A stretch of DNA of 64,000 nucleotides from Paracidovorax cattleyae (GCF_900104515.1 NZ_FNJL01000017.1:1-64000); one strand, 5' to 3'. Positions 46,661 to 56,574 are shown, counted from the stretch's first letter. Notes: generated by a model from the letters alone, not told the origin. Program-made: numbers and translations.

Positions 46661-47380
46661 ATGAGTACCGCCCAGCTGTTGATGATCGAAGACGACTTCC
46701 GCCTCGCGCAGATGGTCATCGAATACCTCGGCCAGTCGGGCCTGGAGGTCGCCCACATGGCCGACGGCCAGAGCGGCATGGCGCGGCTGCAGGGCAGCGA
46801 TGCCGGACCGCTGCCCGACCTCGTGATCCTGGACCTGATGCTGCCCGACATGGACGGCCTGGACGTGTGCCGCCGCATCCGCTCGCTGCCCGGTGCCGCG
46901 GCCCAGGTACCGGTGCTGATGCTCACCGCCAAGGGCGACCCCATGGACCGCATCATCGGGCTGGAGCTCGGCGCCGACGACTACCTGCCCAAGCCTTTCG
47001 AGCCGCGCGAACTGCTGGCCCGCATCCGGGCCATCCTGCGGCGCCGCGAGACCGGGCCCGCGGCGCCCTCGCAGGCCCTGCGCTTCGGCTCGCTGGAAAT
47101 CGACCGCGACGCGCGCTCCGTCACGGTGGGCGGCCAGCCGGCCGACCTCACCTCCTACCAGTTCGACCTGCTCGTGGCGCTCGCGGAGCGCGCCGGCCGC
47201 GTGCTCACGCGCGACCAGATCATGGAGGCCGTGCGCGGCCGCGAGCTGGAAGCCTTCGACCGCTCCATCGACGTGCACATGGGCCGCATCCGCGCCGCCA
47301 TCGAATCCGACCCCAAGACCCCCCGCCGCATCCTGACCGTGCGCGGCGTGGGGTACGTGTTCGCCAAGCAACAAGACTGA
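46661..47380 (+). CDS. OmpR/PhoB-family response regulator
   Basis: This 239-residue regulator has a receiver domain (residues 5-120) with acidic pocket Glu10/Asp11/Asp12, phospho-acceptor Asp58 in VILDLMLPD, Thr in MLTAKGD and Lys in YLPKPFEP. A C-terminal winged-helix domain covers about 140-235 (LTSYQFDLLVALAERAGRVLTRDQIME, ending in RRILTVRGVGYVF). It is followed by its sensor kinase after 20 bases. It resembles RstA/CpxR-type regulators. Confidence 0.93.
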   Translation: MSTAQLLMIEDDFRLAQMVIEYLGQSGLEVAHMADGQSGMARLQGSDAGPLPDLVILDLMLPDMDGLDVCRRIRSLPGAAAQVPVLMLTAKGDPMDRIIGLELGADDYLPKPFEPRELLARIRAILRRRETGPAAPSQALRFGSLEIDRDARSVTVGGQPADLTSYQFDLLVALAERAGRVLTRDQIMEAVRGRELEAFDRSIDVHMGRIRAAIESDPKTPRRILTVRGVGYVFAKQQD

Positions 47381-47400
47381 CGGCACGCAAGCCATCCCCC

Positions 47401-48645
47401 ATGTCCAATCCCTTTTCCCGCCGCCTCTACCTGCGCATCTGGCTCGCCGTGGTCGGCGGTATGGCGGTGCTCACGCTGGCGGTGGGATGGGCGTGGCGCA
47501 TCGCATCGGAGCAGAACGCGCTGTCGCAGCCGGCGCCGCCGCCGCGCGAGGTGGTGCTCATGGATGCCGCGGGCCAGCCCGTGCTGCGCGGTCTCGCGAT
47601 CCGCGTGCCGCCGACCGCGGGCGGCCCTCCGGGCGGGCTGGAATTCAGCGTGGAGGCGGAGAACGGCGAACTGCCCTACACGCTGCAGTTCTCGCCCCGC
47701 GTGCGCCCTCCGGGCCCCGACCGGGACCGGCGCGGCGGCCCGGAGGTCGCTTTCTGGACGCGCCCGCCCTTCGGCTTCCTCTGGATGCTGGGCATCGTGG
47801 GGATCGCGGTGGCCGTGGGGGTGTTCCCCATCATCCGCCGCCTGCTCAAGCGGCTGGAGAACCTTCAGCGCGGCGTGCAGCGCTTCGGCGAAGGCGACCT
47901 GTCGGTGCGCGTGGCCGAGCACGGCCAGGACGAGGTGGCAGACCTCGCCCGGCAGTTCAACGCCGCTGCCGCGCGCATCGAGACCCTGGTGAAGTCGCAC
48001 AAGTCGCTGCTGGCCAATGCCTCGCACGAGCTGCGCTCGCCCCTCACGCGCATCCGCATGGGGCTGGAGCTGATGCAGGGCAGCACGCCCTCGCCGGCGT
48101 TCCGCTCCGAAATCCTGCGCAACATCGCCGAACTGGATCAACTGGTGGACGAGATCCTGCTCGCCAGCCGCCTCGACGCGCGCGAAGCCGACATGGGCAC
48201 CGTGGAAACGGTGGACCTGATGGGCCTGGCCGCCGAGGAGTGCGTGCGCGTGGACGCCGAACTGCAGGCCGCCGACGGCACGGCCGCCGATGCGCTGGAA
48301 GTGCGCGGCATCGCCAAGCTGCTGCGCCGCGCGCTGCGCAACCTGCTGGAGAACGCGCGGCGCTACAGCCAGGGCGACATCACCGTCACGCTGCGCAGCA
48401 CGGCGACGCAGGTGGAGGTGAGCGTGTGCGACCAGGGCCCCGGCGTGCCACCGGCACAGCGCGAACGCATCTTCGAGCCCTTCTACCGCCTGCCCGGCGC
48501 CAGCGAACGCTCGGGCGGCGTCGGCCTGGGCCTGTCCCTGGTGCGCTCCATCGCGGAGCGGCATGACGGCAGCGTGTACTGCGCGGACCGGCCCGACGGA
48601 GCGGACGGCGCCTGCTTCGTGCTGCGCCTGCCCCGCGCCGGCTGA
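47401..48645 (+). CDS. HAMP-containing sensor histidine kinase
   Basis: This 414-residue kinase has two membrane segments (about 12-32 and 125-145) flanking a short Pro-rich periplasmic domain of about 90 residues. A HAMP domain (about 147-198) leads to the phospho-acceptor region ASHELRSPLTRIRMGLEL with His209. The ATP-binding domain has LLENARRYS (N box), DQGPGVP (G1) and GVGLGLSLV (G2). The small periplasmic domain resembles the RstB/CpxA group and offers little for direct ligand binding. It is the partner of the response regulator just upstream. Confidence 0.92.
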   Translation: MSNPFSRRLYLRIWLAVVGGMAVLTLAVGWAWRIASEQNALSQPAPPPREVVLMDAAGQPVLRGLAIRVPPTAGGPPGGLEFSVEAENGELPYTLQFSPRVRPPGPDRDRRGGPEVAFWTRPPFGFLWMLGIVGIAVAVGVFPIIRRLLKRLENLQRGVQRFGEGDLSVRVAEHGQDEVADLARQFNAAAARIETLVKSHKSLLANASHELRSPLTRIRMGLELMQGSTPSPAFRSEILRNIAELDQLVDEILLASRLDAREADMGTVETVDLMGLAAEECVRVDAELQAADGTAADALEVRGIAKLLRRALRNLLENARRYSQGDITVTLRSTATQVEVSVCDQGPGVPPAQRERIFEPFYRLPGASERSGGVGLGLSLVRSIAERHDGSVYCADRPDGADGACFVLRLPRAG

Positions 48646-48674
48646 CCGACACCCCGGCGGCGCCACACCGCGCT

Positions 48675-49949
48675 TCAGCCCCCTTCCAGCGCCGGCGGCC
48701 AGCGCCACGCCATGGCGCCCAGCACCGCCGCCCCCAGGACCAGCGCTCCGGCCGCCATCGCCAGACCGTGCGAGAACCCCTGCTGCGGCGTGGCCGCATG
48801 GTGCAGTGCCCAGGCCACCAGCGGCGGCCCGGCGATCTGGCCGAGGCCGTAGGCCACCGTCAGCAGGCCAGCGAAGCTGTCGCCCGCCGCCGGCCAGATG
48901 CGCCGCGCCTCCTGCAGCGCATAGAACGTGATGGCGGTGAAGGGCAGCCCCAGCAGCAGGCTGCCCAGGGCGAAGCCCGGCACCCCCGGCCATGCCAGGC
49001 CCAGGCCGATGGAAAGGGCCTGCAGCGCATAGCAGCCCGCCAGCAGCCAGCGCCGGTCCCACACCGCCGGGGTGCGGGTGGACAGGGCCGCGCCCAACGC
49101 CACGCCCGCGCCGAACACCGGCCAGAACAGGTCGGGCCAGGGCGATCCGGCCGGCAGCACCCCGCGGGCGATCACCGGCAGGAACGTGGCGGTGACGATA
49201 TAGCCCAGCCCTGCCAGGCCGTAGGCCAGCGTGAGCAGCGCACGGGCGGAGCGGCCGCCCCCGGCCGCGGGGGCGGCCGCCTGCACCGCCACAGGCCCCG
49301 GCGCGCCCGCCGCACGCCGCGCCGCGCCATGCACCACCGGCCACACCAGCGCGCACAGCACCGCGCAGAGCAGCCCGAAGACCGCCCAGGCCGTAGCGGC
49401 CCGCCAGTGCGCCGACACCATGGCGCCGGCCGACAGCCCCGTCAGCACGATGCCCAGCCCCGGCCCGCAGAAGATCAGCCCGCCCAGCGCTGGCTGCCCC
49501 AGCGCCACCAGGCGGGCCATGCACCAGGACGACACGTTGAGGAACACCACCGCGCTGGCCACGCCCGCCGCCGCGCGCAGCAGCGGCCATGCGCCAGGCA
49601 CGGGCAGCGCCATGCCGCAGGTCAGCAGTACCGTGACCGCCAGCCCCCAGCGCGTGAGCCGGGCCCCCTGCCATGACCGGGCCGTGCCCGGCGCCAGCCA
49701 CGGCAGGGCCATGCAGACCAGGGCGCCCACCAGGTAGCCCACGTAGTTGACCGTGGCCAGCCAGCTGCCACCCGCGAGGGTGACCACGCCGTCGGCCAGC
49801 ATCATGGGCAGCAGCGGGGTGAAGGCGAAGCGGCCGATGCCCATGGCGGCGCCCAGCGCGGCCATGCCGGCCAGGGCGACGGCCAGCGGGCGATCCGCCA
49901 GGGCGGGGGCCGCGGCCAAGGGATCGGACGGAATGGGATGGTGTGCCAT
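48675..49949 (-). CDS. YbfB/YjiJ-family MFS transporter
   Basis: This 424-residue transporter has 12 predicted helices and the YbfB/YjiJ hallmark GIGRFAFTPLLPMML in the first helix, followed by LATVNYVGYLVGAL. The family is widespread, and the substrate is unknown. It is divergent from a LysR regulator across a 69-base AT-rich intergenic region, the standard LysR arrangement, so it is probably regulated by it together with the nitronate monooxygenase gene. Confidence 0.86.
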   Translation of the reverse strand: MAHHPIPSDPLAAAPALADRPLAVALAGMAALGAAMGIGRFAFTPLLPMMLADGVVTLAGGSWLATVNYVGYLVGALVCMALPWLAPGTARSWQGARLTRWGLAVTVLLTCGMALPVPGAWPLLRAAAGVASAVVFLNVSSWCMARLVALGQPALGGLIFCGPGLGIVLTGLSAGAMVSAHWRAATAWAVFGLLCAVLCALVWPVVHGAARRAAGAPGPVAVQAAAPAAGGGRSARALLTLAYGLAGLGYIVTATFLPVIARGVLPAGSPWPDLFWPVFGAGVALGAALSTRTPAVWDRRWLLAGCYALQALSIGLGLAWPGVPGFALGSLLLGLPFTAITFYALQEARRIWPAAGDSFAGLLTVAYGLGQIAGPPLVAWALHHAATPQQGFSHGLAMAAGALVLGAAVLGAMAWRWPPALEGG

Positions 49950-50018
49950 GCGGTCTCCTCTTGTTTATTCTCTTTTTAAGATTAACATTCAAAATATCCA
50001 TCTCTCAAAAAGAATTTC

Positions 50019-50903
50019 ATGGACCTGTCCGCCCTGGAAATCTTCCGTGCCGTCGCTGCCGAAGGCAGCGTCACCCGCGCGGCCGAGCGGCTGGGCCGGG
50101 TGCAGTCGAACGTCACCACCCGCGTGCAGCAGCTGGAGGAACAGCTGGGCGCCACGCTGTTCCTGCGCGAAGGGCGGCGCATGGCCCTGACACCGGCCGG
50201 CACCTCGCTGGTGGCTTATGCCGATCGCCTGCTGGCGCTGGCCGAAGAGGCCCGCCAGGCCCTGCACCCCGGCACGCCCGTGGGCCGGCTGCGCCTGGGC
50301 GCCATGGAGAGCACCGCCGCCGCGCGCCTGCCCGCCCCCCTGGCCCGCCTGCACGCCCGATGGCCCGGCCTGCAGCTGGAGTTGCGTACCGGCGCGTCGC
50401 GCGACCTGGTGGACCAGGTGCTGGCCCACGCCAGCGACTGCGCCCTGGTCGCCTGGCCGCCGCCCGGCGTGGACCCGGAGGCGCCGGTGGACCGCACGCC
50501 CGTCTTCAGCGAATCGCTGGCCATTGCCCTGCCGGCCGGCCACCCGCCCGTGGCGCGCCCCGGCGACCTGCAGGTGGACACGCTCGCCGCCTTCGGCACC
50601 GGCTGCACCTACCGCCGCATGGGCGAGGACTGGATGCGCGTGCAGCGGCACGGCGCCGCGCCCCAGGTGCTGGAACTGGCCTCCTACCACGCCATCCTGG
50701 CCTGCGTGGCCGCCGGGCGCTGCGCCGGCGTGGTGCCGCAGTCCGTCATCGACCTGATGCGCGAGCCGCCCGCGCTGCGCTGGGTGCCGCTGCCCGACCG
50801 GGAGACGGTGCTCGTGCGCCGGCGCGGCTGGCACACCCCGGCCCTGGATGCGCTGCTGGACGCGCTGCGCGACGCCCCGGCCGGCGCGCCGCCGGGCGCC
50901 TGA
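50019..50903 (+). CDS. LysR-family transcriptional regulator
   Basis: This 294-residue regulator begins MDLSALEIFRAVAAEGSVTRAAERLGRVQSNVTTRVQQLEEQLGATLF (wHTH, residues 1-60), with the ligand-binding domain from about 88. The rest follows the family length. It faces the MFS transporter gene across a short AT-rich region with several T-N11-A arrangements, and the nitronate monooxygenase gene follows 40 bases after its stop. A small oxidised nitrogen compound as inducer would fit that context but is inference. Confidence 0.9.
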   Translation: MDLSALEIFRAVAAEGSVTRAAERLGRVQSNVTTRVQQLEEQLGATLFLREGRRMALTPAGTSLVAYADRLLALAEEARQALHPGTPVGRLRLGAMESTAAARLPAPLARLHARWPGLQLELRTGASRDLVDQVLAHASDCALVAWPPPGVDPEAPVDRTPVFSESLAIALPAGHPPVARPGDLQVDTLAAFGTGCTYRRMGEDWMRVQRHGAAPQVLELASYHAILACVAAGRCAGVVPQSVIDLMREPPALRWVPLPDRETVLVRRRGWHTPALDALLDALRDAPAGAPPGA

Positions 50904-50943
50904 TCCCGGCCATCCCCTGTTCCCAGTCCACCGGAGACCCGCC

Positions 50944-52041
50944 ATGCCGACGCCCGTCCTTTCACCCCGCCGCACCCCGCTGTTCGACCGCCTGGGCATC
51001 GACCTGCCCATCGTGCAGGGCCCCATGACCGGCGCCGACACCCCCGCCCTGGCCGCCGCCGTGTCCGAAGCCGGCGGGCTGGGCACACTGGGCTGCGGCA
51101 TGCGCTCGCCCGCCGCCATGGCCGAGGCCGCCGCCGAAGTGCGCCGCCGCACGGCCCGCCCCTTCGGCATGAACCTTTTCGTGCAGGACACGCCTTCGCC
51201 CGACGCCGCCACGGTGCGCGAGGCGCTGGACCGGCTGGCGCCGCTGTACGCCGAATTCGGCCTGGAGCCCACCGTGCCCGCGCAGTGGTGCGAAGACTTC
51301 GCGGCGCAGTTCGAGGCCCTGGTCGAGGCCCGCCCGGCCGTCGCCAGCTTCACCTTCGGCATCCTCGACGCGCGCCAGGTGGAGCGGCTGCAGGCGGCGG
51401 GCTGCGTCGTCATCGGTACCGCCACCACCGTGGCGGAGGCCCGTGCCTGGGCCGACGTGGGCGCCGACGCGGTCTGCGCCAGCGGGCTCGAGGCCGGCGG
51501 CCACCGGGGCACCTTCCTGGCCGACTTCGCATCCAGCCAGGTCAGCACGCTGGCCCTGGTGCCGCAGTGCGTGGACGCGCTGCGCATTCCGGTCATCGCG
51601 GCCGGCGCCATCATGGACGGGCGCGGCATCGCTGCCGCGCAGGCCCTGGGCGCCGAAGGCGCGCAGATGGGCACGGCCTTCCTGTCCTGCCCCGAGTCGG
51701 CCATCGCACCGGCCTACCGGGCGGCGCTGGCCCAGGCAGGCGAGACCAGCACCCGCCTCACCCGCGTGTTCTCGGGCCGGCCGGCGCGCGGCATCGTCAA
51801 CGCCACCATGGAGCGGCTTGCCCCCTGGGAAGGCAGCGTGCCGGCCTACCCGGTGCAGAACGCGCTGATGGGCCCGGTGCGCAAGGCCGCCGCCGCCCGG
51901 GGCTGCGCCGATGCGGTGGCGCTGTGGGCCGGCCAGGGCGTGGCGGCGGTGCGGCCGATGCCGGCGGGCGAGCTGGTGGCGCTGCTGGCCGGCGAATGGC
52001 GGGCTGCGGCGGGCGGGGTCAGCGGGGTCTCACCGGCGTGA
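50944..52041 (+). CDS. Nitronate monooxygenase family flavoprotein
   Basis: This 365-residue TIM-barrel protein binds FMN and belongs to the nitronate monooxygenase (2-nitropropane dioxygenase) family. Segments seen are PIVQGPMTGADTPALAAAVSEAGGLGTLG at the N-terminus, ASGLEAGGHRG in the phosphate-binding region and PVIAAGAIMDGRGIAAAQALGAEGAQMGTAFL. Such enzymes oxidise nitronates with O2. The start at 50944 follows the GGAG-containing leader. Its 3' end overlaps the convergent glycosyltransferase gene by 23 bases. Confidence 0.9.
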   Translation: MPTPVLSPRRTPLFDRLGIDLPIVQGPMTGADTPALAAAVSEAGGLGTLGCGMRSPAAMAEAAAEVRRRTARPFGMNLFVQDTPSPDAATVREALDRLAPLYAEFGLEPTVPAQWCEDFAAQFEALVEARPAVASFTFGILDARQVERLQAAGCVVIGTATTVAEARAWADVGADAVCASGLEAGGHRGTFLADFASSQVSTLALVPQCVDALRIPVIAAGAIMDGRGIAAAQALGAEGAQMGTAFLSCPESAIAPAYRAALAQAGETSTRLTRVFSGRPARGIVNATMERLAPWEGSVPAYPVQNALMGPVRKAAAARGCADAVALWAGQGVAAVRPMPAGELVALLAGEWRAAAGGVSGVSPA

Positions 52042-53044
52042 CGGCCGGGCCGGCCTCTGCCATGAGGTGCCGCGCGGCGATGCTGTCCGGAAGGTAGAGG
52101 CCCCGTGCCAGATAGTCGTCCAGCCGCCTGCGGTCGGGTGCGCGCAGCTTGATGAGCGGCGGCAGCGAGCCCGCGGGCCGCGAGAACAGCAGCCGCAGCT
52201 TGAGCTGCGTGCGTTGCCAGCGCCCAAGCATGTGGTAGTAGAACGGCCCGTCTTCCGCGCGGGCCAGCGCCAGCCGGTAGCCGCCACGTGCGCGCAGGAT
52301 GAACTGCAGCGCCAGGTGCATGCTGAGGTAGTCCGGCGCATCGATGTACTGCCGCACCTCCTCGTACACGCCCAGGGATTGCAGGTGGGCGATGTATTCA
52401 TGCCCCGTGCGGTGGATCACCTGGGTCGTGAACTCCTGCTGCAGGTCGGCGATGAAGCGGCTGCCCGGCGGCGCCGCCATGAACCAGTTCTCCACGACCG
52501 GGTAGGCCGCGTCGCGGGTGTGGCGCCCGAGGTAGAAGCCCACGAAATCGGCCGGGGTGTGCTCCTGCTGCGCCAGCACCCAGTCCAGCGGCGCCGTGAG
52601 GATGGTGCTGGCATCCACCCAGATGCCGCCATGCAGCCGCAGCAGTTCCAGCCGGATCCAGTCAGCGCGCTTCGCGGGCGATACGTCGTCGAGCACGGCC
52701 GGGATGTCGGGCAGCCATGCCCGGGCGGAGGCATCGTCCAGCAGGCGGATCTCGTAGCCCGGGCTGTTGCGCCGCCAGTTGGCGAAGCAGCGCTGGATGA
52801 GCAGGGGCGCAGCGGCCCCCTTCCAGTAGGCCCAGATGACGCGCGGAATCGGGCGCGGGCCCGCTTCGCCCTCTCCGTCCGCAGGCACGCCCGGGGCGGA
52901 CGCGATGGCATGCAGCGCGAACGGTGGCGGGGGACAGGCCTCGAGCCGGCGCGGCCACAGGCCGTAGAACCAGCGCAGGCCGCGCGCCAGCCAGAGTTCG
53001 CCATGCGTCTTGAGCGTGGGGCGGGGGAATGCGGGCAGGTTCAT
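52019..53044 (-). CDS. Capsular/GT32-like glycosyltransferase
   Basis: This 341-residue protein belongs to the Gly_transf_sug/Caps_synth family. Conserved IPRVIWAYWKG, a RADWIRLELLRLHGGIWVDAST core with an acidic metal site (Asp in GGIWVD), and FVGFYLG are visible at about 70-175. Members add sugars to surface polysaccharide. It is the last gene of a minus-strand module with GT2, GT4 and an O-antigen-ligase-like protein, coupled to the GT2 gene by ATGA. The plus-strand gene at 56754 encodes a paralogue. Confidence 0.84.
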   Translation of the reverse strand: MNLPAFPRPTLKTHGELWLARGLRWFYGLWPRRLEACPPPPFALHAIASAPGVPADGEGEAGPRPIPRVIWAYWKGAAAPLLIQRCFANWRRNSPGYEIRLLDDASARAWLPDIPAVLDDVSPAKRADWIRLELLRLHGGIWVDASTILTAPLDWVLAQQEHTPADFVGFYLGRHTRDAAYPVVENWFMAAPPGSRFIADLQQEFTTQVIHRTGHEYIAHLQSLGVYEEVRQYIDAPDYLSMHLALQFILRARGGYRLALARAEDGPFYYHMLGRWQRTQLKLRLLFSRPAGSLPPLIKLRAPDRRRLDDYLARGLYLPDSIAARHLMAEAGPAVTPVRPR

Positions 53045-54102
53045 TGTGGACGGAGCGCGTGGGCGCGCAGGAATTTCATTCGCCGCAACCACCAGCCGCG
53101 CCGCAGATAGGCGCGCGCCAGCGCGTCGGCCGGCAGCGGCGACACGGCGGCGAAATCGGCGCGGATGCGGTCGGCGGTGGCATCCAGCGCCGCCGCATCC
53201 GCGCCGGGCTGGCCCGCGGCGCGGGCCACCACGCGCATGGCGCCCGTGAGATTGCGCGCGCTCTGGTGGGCCAGGGCGAAGCGCAGCGCCGCGTCCCCGG
53301 CCTCGGGCCGGCCTCGCAGCGCTTCGCTGAAAGCCCGCAGTGCGGCGGACTGGTCCAGTGCCTTGGGCAGCGTCATGGTGGCCAGGATGCTGCCACCGCG
53401 CTGGCGGTAGGCCACCCAGGGCCGGGGCGCATGCCAGTAGCTGCGGGCGCCCAGCAGCGCCAGCGGCATGGTGGCCATGTCCTCGAAATACCGGCCCGCC
53501 GGAAAGCGAACGGCATCCGGCCAGAGTCCGCGGCGCGTGATCTTGGACCAGGCGTGCAGCTGCCCCGTGGACAGCAGCCCGGCCAGCAGCTCCGGCCCGC
53601 CGGGGCGCAAGGTGGCATGCGGGCCGTCGAAGCTGCCCCGGTGGCCTTCGCCGCGCAGGCGGTGTTTCAGGCGCGGACGCTCGCGCCACACGGTGAAGTC
53701 GCACAGCACGGCGTCGGGCGCGTGCAGGCGCACTACTTCGCTCAAGCCCGCGATGGCGCCGGGCAGGAGCTTGTCGTCGGAATCGAGGAACCAGAGGTAG
53801 TCGCCCCGCGCCGCGGCGATCATCGTGTTGCGCGCGGCGCTCAGGCCCGCGTTGCGCTCGTGGCGCATCAGCCGCAGGCGGCCGGGCCAGCGGGCATCCA
53901 GCGCGGCCATGACCTCGGCAGAGCCATCGGTGGAGCAGTCGTCCAGCAGCAGCACTTCGACACCCGCACCGGCCGGTGCCTGGGCCAGTACCGATTCGAC
54001 GCATTCGGCCAGGTACTCGCGCACATTGAAGACGGGCACCAGCACGCTGAGCCAGGACGTGGCGGCCGTGCAGGCCGCCACAGGGGATGCGGAGAACGTC
54101 AT
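53041..54102 (-). CDS. Family 2 glycosyltransferase
   Basis: This 353-residue GT-A enzyme has an N-terminal VLVPVFNVREYLAECVESVLAQ, LLLDDCSTDGSAEV and a DSDD metal-binding motif in YLWFLDSDDKLL (about 105-116). The C-terminal region is helical and Arg/Ala-rich. Substrate is not determinable. It overlaps genes on both sides by ATGA, so the three GT genes are translationally coupled. Confidence 0.88.
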   Translation of the reverse strand: MTFSASPVAACTAATSWLSVLVPVFNVREYLAECVESVLAQAPAGAGVEVLLLDDCSTDGSAEVMAALDARWPGRLRLMRHERNAGLSAARNTMIAAARGDYLWFLDSDDKLLPGAIAGLSEVVRLHAPDAVLCDFTVWRERPRLKHRLRGEGHRGSFDGPHATLRPGGPELLAGLLSTGQLHAWSKITRRGLWPDAVRFPAGRYFEDMATMPLALLGARSYWHAPRPWVAYRQRGGSILATMTLPKALDQSAALRAFSEALRGRPEAGDAALRFALAHQSARNLTGAMRVVARAAGQPGADAAALDATADRIRADFAAVSPLPADALARAYLRRGWWLRRMKFLRAHALRPQ

Positions 54103-55262
54103 GGTGCAGCCGGCGCCTCGCGCAGCAGCCCCTCCAGCAGGGCTTCGTAGCGCGCCGTCATGGTGGGCAGGCCATAGTGCGCCACGGCGTCATCGCGCGC
54201 GGCGGCGGCCATGCGGGCGGCGGCATCGGGATCGGTCAGGAGCCGCTCCAGCGCATCGGCCAGCGAGGCCGCATCGCCCGGCTCGGCCAGCAGGCCCGTG
54301 CGGCCGGGCGCGATCACTTCCTGCACACCCACCACGCGGCTGCCCACCACCGCGCAGCCGGCGGCCATGCCTTCGATGAGCGACAGCGGCATGCCCTCGT
54401 AGTGCGTGGAGAGTACGCAGATCCGCTGGCCCATCAGCAGTCCGGGCACGTCGGCACAGTGGCCGATGAACTGCACCTGGGGCAGCAGATCCAGTGCGCG
54501 CGCCAGCCGCTCGGCCGCCTGCCGTGCGCCGGCCTTTCCGCCACCGGCCAGCCGCACGGGCGGCGTGAGGCCGCGATCGCGCAGCAGCGCCACCGCGCGC
54601 AGCAGCGTGGCGTGGTCCTTCTGGCGGGCGAAGCGGGCGGCCATCACGATGCCGGGCTCGCGCGCGGCGAAGGGGTGGGCGGCGGCCTGGGCGAAGGGCT
54701 CCAGCCGCACGCCATTGGGAATGGCATGGATGCGCTCCGGCGGGAAGCCGCGCTCCAGCAGCGTGCCGCCCACGCCCTCCGAAACGCCGACGATGGCCGC
54801 CGTGCGCCGCGCCAGCCAGCGCGCCTGCGCCAGCCGCCAGGCGGTGTAGCGCTCGCGGGAGTTGTGCTCCACGTGCACCAGCCGGGGCACGCCCGCGAGC
54901 AGGCCGGCATAGCGGCCCCAGAGGTGCTCGCTGAAGCCGTGCGCGACCAGGATGTCCGGCCGCCAGCGTCGGCAGAGCGCTGCCAGCTGCCACACGGTGG
55001 CCGCATGCGCCCAGCCGGGCACCAGCTCGACCGCCAGACCCTCGGCCCGCAGCGCCGCCACGCGCTCGGGCGTGGTGGTACGGCGCTTGGAGCGCAGCGC
55101 GAGCAGGGCGTCGAAGCGGCCGGATCCCGCATGCGCGCGCACCAGATCGACGGCCACCTGCGTGGCGCCGGAGAAGCCGCCGGTCACGAAATGCAGCACG
55201 CGCGGCCGCCGCGTTGGCGGCATGCCCGCGGCCGGAGCGACGTGGAGCGTGCGCGCGCTCAT
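54099..55262 (-). CDS. Family 4 glycosyltransferase
   Basis: This 387-residue GT-B enzyme has the N-terminal RVLHFVTGGFSGATQVAVDLVRAH and the C-terminal EX7E motif region (STHYEGMPLSLIEGMAAGCAVVGSRVVGVQEV, about 295-326) of GT4 retaining enzymes. It may extend an LPS or O-polysaccharide core. The start at 55262 is chosen; the ATG at 55301 lies inside the upstream ligase gene's coding end. The ligase-like gene stops ten bases before it. Confidence 0.88.
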   Translation of the reverse strand: MSARTLHVAPAAGMPPTRRPRVLHFVTGGFSGATQVAVDLVRAHAGSGRFDALLALRSKRRTTTPERVAALRAEGLAVELVPGWAHAATVWQLAALCRRWRPDILVAHGFSEHLWGRYAGLLAGVPRLVHVEHNSRERYTAWRLAQARWLARRTAAIVGVSEGVGGTLLERGFPPERIHAIPNGVRLEPFAQAAAHPFAAREPGIVMAARFARQKDHATLLRAVALLRDRGLTPPVRLAGGGKAGARQAAERLARALDLLPQVQFIGHCADVPGLLMGQRICVLSTHYEGMPLSLIEGMAAGCAVVGSRVVGVQEVIAPGRTGLLAEPGDAASLADALERLLTDPDAAARMAAAARDDAVAHYGLPTMTARYEALLEGLLREAPAAP

Positions 55263-55272
55263 GGCACGGGTT

Positions 55273-56574
55273 TCACGCCCTGGCGCCCGCCGCCGGCGCA
55301 CGCATGCCCAGCAAGGCAGCCCAGGTCACCATGTTCATGAAGATGTAGAACATGATGCCGCTGTTGTGCGCGAAAAACACCTGCGTGAGCCCGAAGCCCG
55401 CATAGAGCACCGGGATGCACACCCCCGACAGCCGCAGTGCCAGCACCTGGAAACGCACCGGCTCAGGCTCGGAAGCCACCGCGGCCATGCGGCGGCGGCT
55501 GGGCCAGAAGAGCGCGAGCGGCACGCCGTAGAAGCACAGCAGGAGCATCACGCCCCCGATGCCGGTCTTGACGAAGACGTCCAGCAGTTCGTTGTGGACG
55601 TAGATGTATTCCAGGATGGAAGGCTCGTACTGCTTCGCTGCCACCCGAGCGGCCTTCTCCTGCATGTAGCCGGCCATGCCCCAGCCGGTCCAGGGCCGCT
55701 CCATGCCCACGTTCCAGGCGAAGCGCCAATGCTCCAGCCGCTGGCCGACGGAGTTGTCGGCTTCGCCGTGGGTGTCGTACTGCGTCACCTCTTCCTGCAT
55801 CCGCTCCCAGCGCTTTTCCATCACGCCCCAGTTCATGGCCGTCAGCACGGCCAGCGCGGTGACCAGCACGGCGGTGATCGCCGTGATCCGGCCCGGATGC
55901 AGGCGGTGCAGCAGCCACAGGCCCATGGGCAGCGCCAGCAGCAGCGCCAGCCATCCGCCGCGGGACTGCGACAGCACCGAGGCATTGAGGGCCCCGAGCG
56001 CGGCCACGACCGCCAGCCATGCGACCGCGCGCGGAAGCTGGCGCCACAGCACGATCAGTTGCAGGGCCAGCATCGAGCCCAGCAGCAATGCCAGGTTGCC
56101 CCACTGGATGGCGTTCGTGCGGCCCGTCGGGAATCCGGAAGCCCTCAGCGCGCCCTGCACATGCACCTGCCACAGCGCCACCAGGCCTGCGCCGACGCAG
56201 CCTGCGAGCAGCCCCCAGAACAGCGGACGCGGCCGGGGCGGCTGCGAGGCGATGAACAGCCCGCACACGGCGCCCAGTATGAACTTGATGGGACGGTCCC
56301 ACTGGCCCATGGTTTCGCGCGGATCGGACATCACGCACCACAGCAGCCCCATCGCGAAGGTCACCGCGACGAGGACCAGCGTCCCCCGGTCGGGGCGCAG
56401 GCGCATCCAGCGGGGCAGCGTGGCCAGGGCCCCGAGCAGGAGCAGCACGGCCCCGTACGAATAGCCGGACGGCACTGTCAGCGCCAGGGCCGGCAACAGG
56501 AAGGCGACCAGCGTCGTGAGGCGACGCGGCCAGGGGTCGGGCCCCAGCAGGGAGGAGAAGGCAGCGAGAGTCAT
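55273..56574 (-). CDS. O-antigen ligase-like membrane protein (Wzy_C)
   Basis: This 433-residue polytopic protein has about 11-12 helices and a large periplasmic loop (about 255-350) carrying the Wzy_C-type QRLEHWRFAWNVGMERPWTGWGMAGYM and HNELLDVFVKTG stretches with the conserved His. WaaL-type proteins transfer undecaprenyl-linked glycans to lipid A-core. The start at 56574 is the first that leaves a complete first helix. It is first in the minus-strand glycan module. Confidence 0.85.
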   Translation of the reverse strand: MTLAAFSSLLGPDPWPRRLTTLVAFLLPALALTVPSGYSYGAVLLLLGALATLPRWMRLRPDRGTLVLVAVTFAMGLLWCVMSDPRETMGQWDRPIKFILGAVCGLFIASQPPRPRPLFWGLLAGCVGAGLVALWQVHVQGALRASGFPTGRTNAIQWGNLALLLGSMLALQLIVLWRQLPRAVAWLAVVAALGALNASVLSQSRGGWLALLLALPMGLWLLHRLHPGRITAITAVLVTALAVLTAMNWGVMEKRWERMQEEVTQYDTHGEADNSVGQRLEHWRFAWNVGMERPWTGWGMAGYMQEKAARVAAKQYEPSILEYIYVHNELLDVFVKTGIGGVMLLLCFYGVPLALFWPSRRRMAAVASEPEPVRFQVLALRLSGVCIPVLYAGFGLTQVFFAHNSGIMFYIFMNMVTWAALLGMRAPAAGARA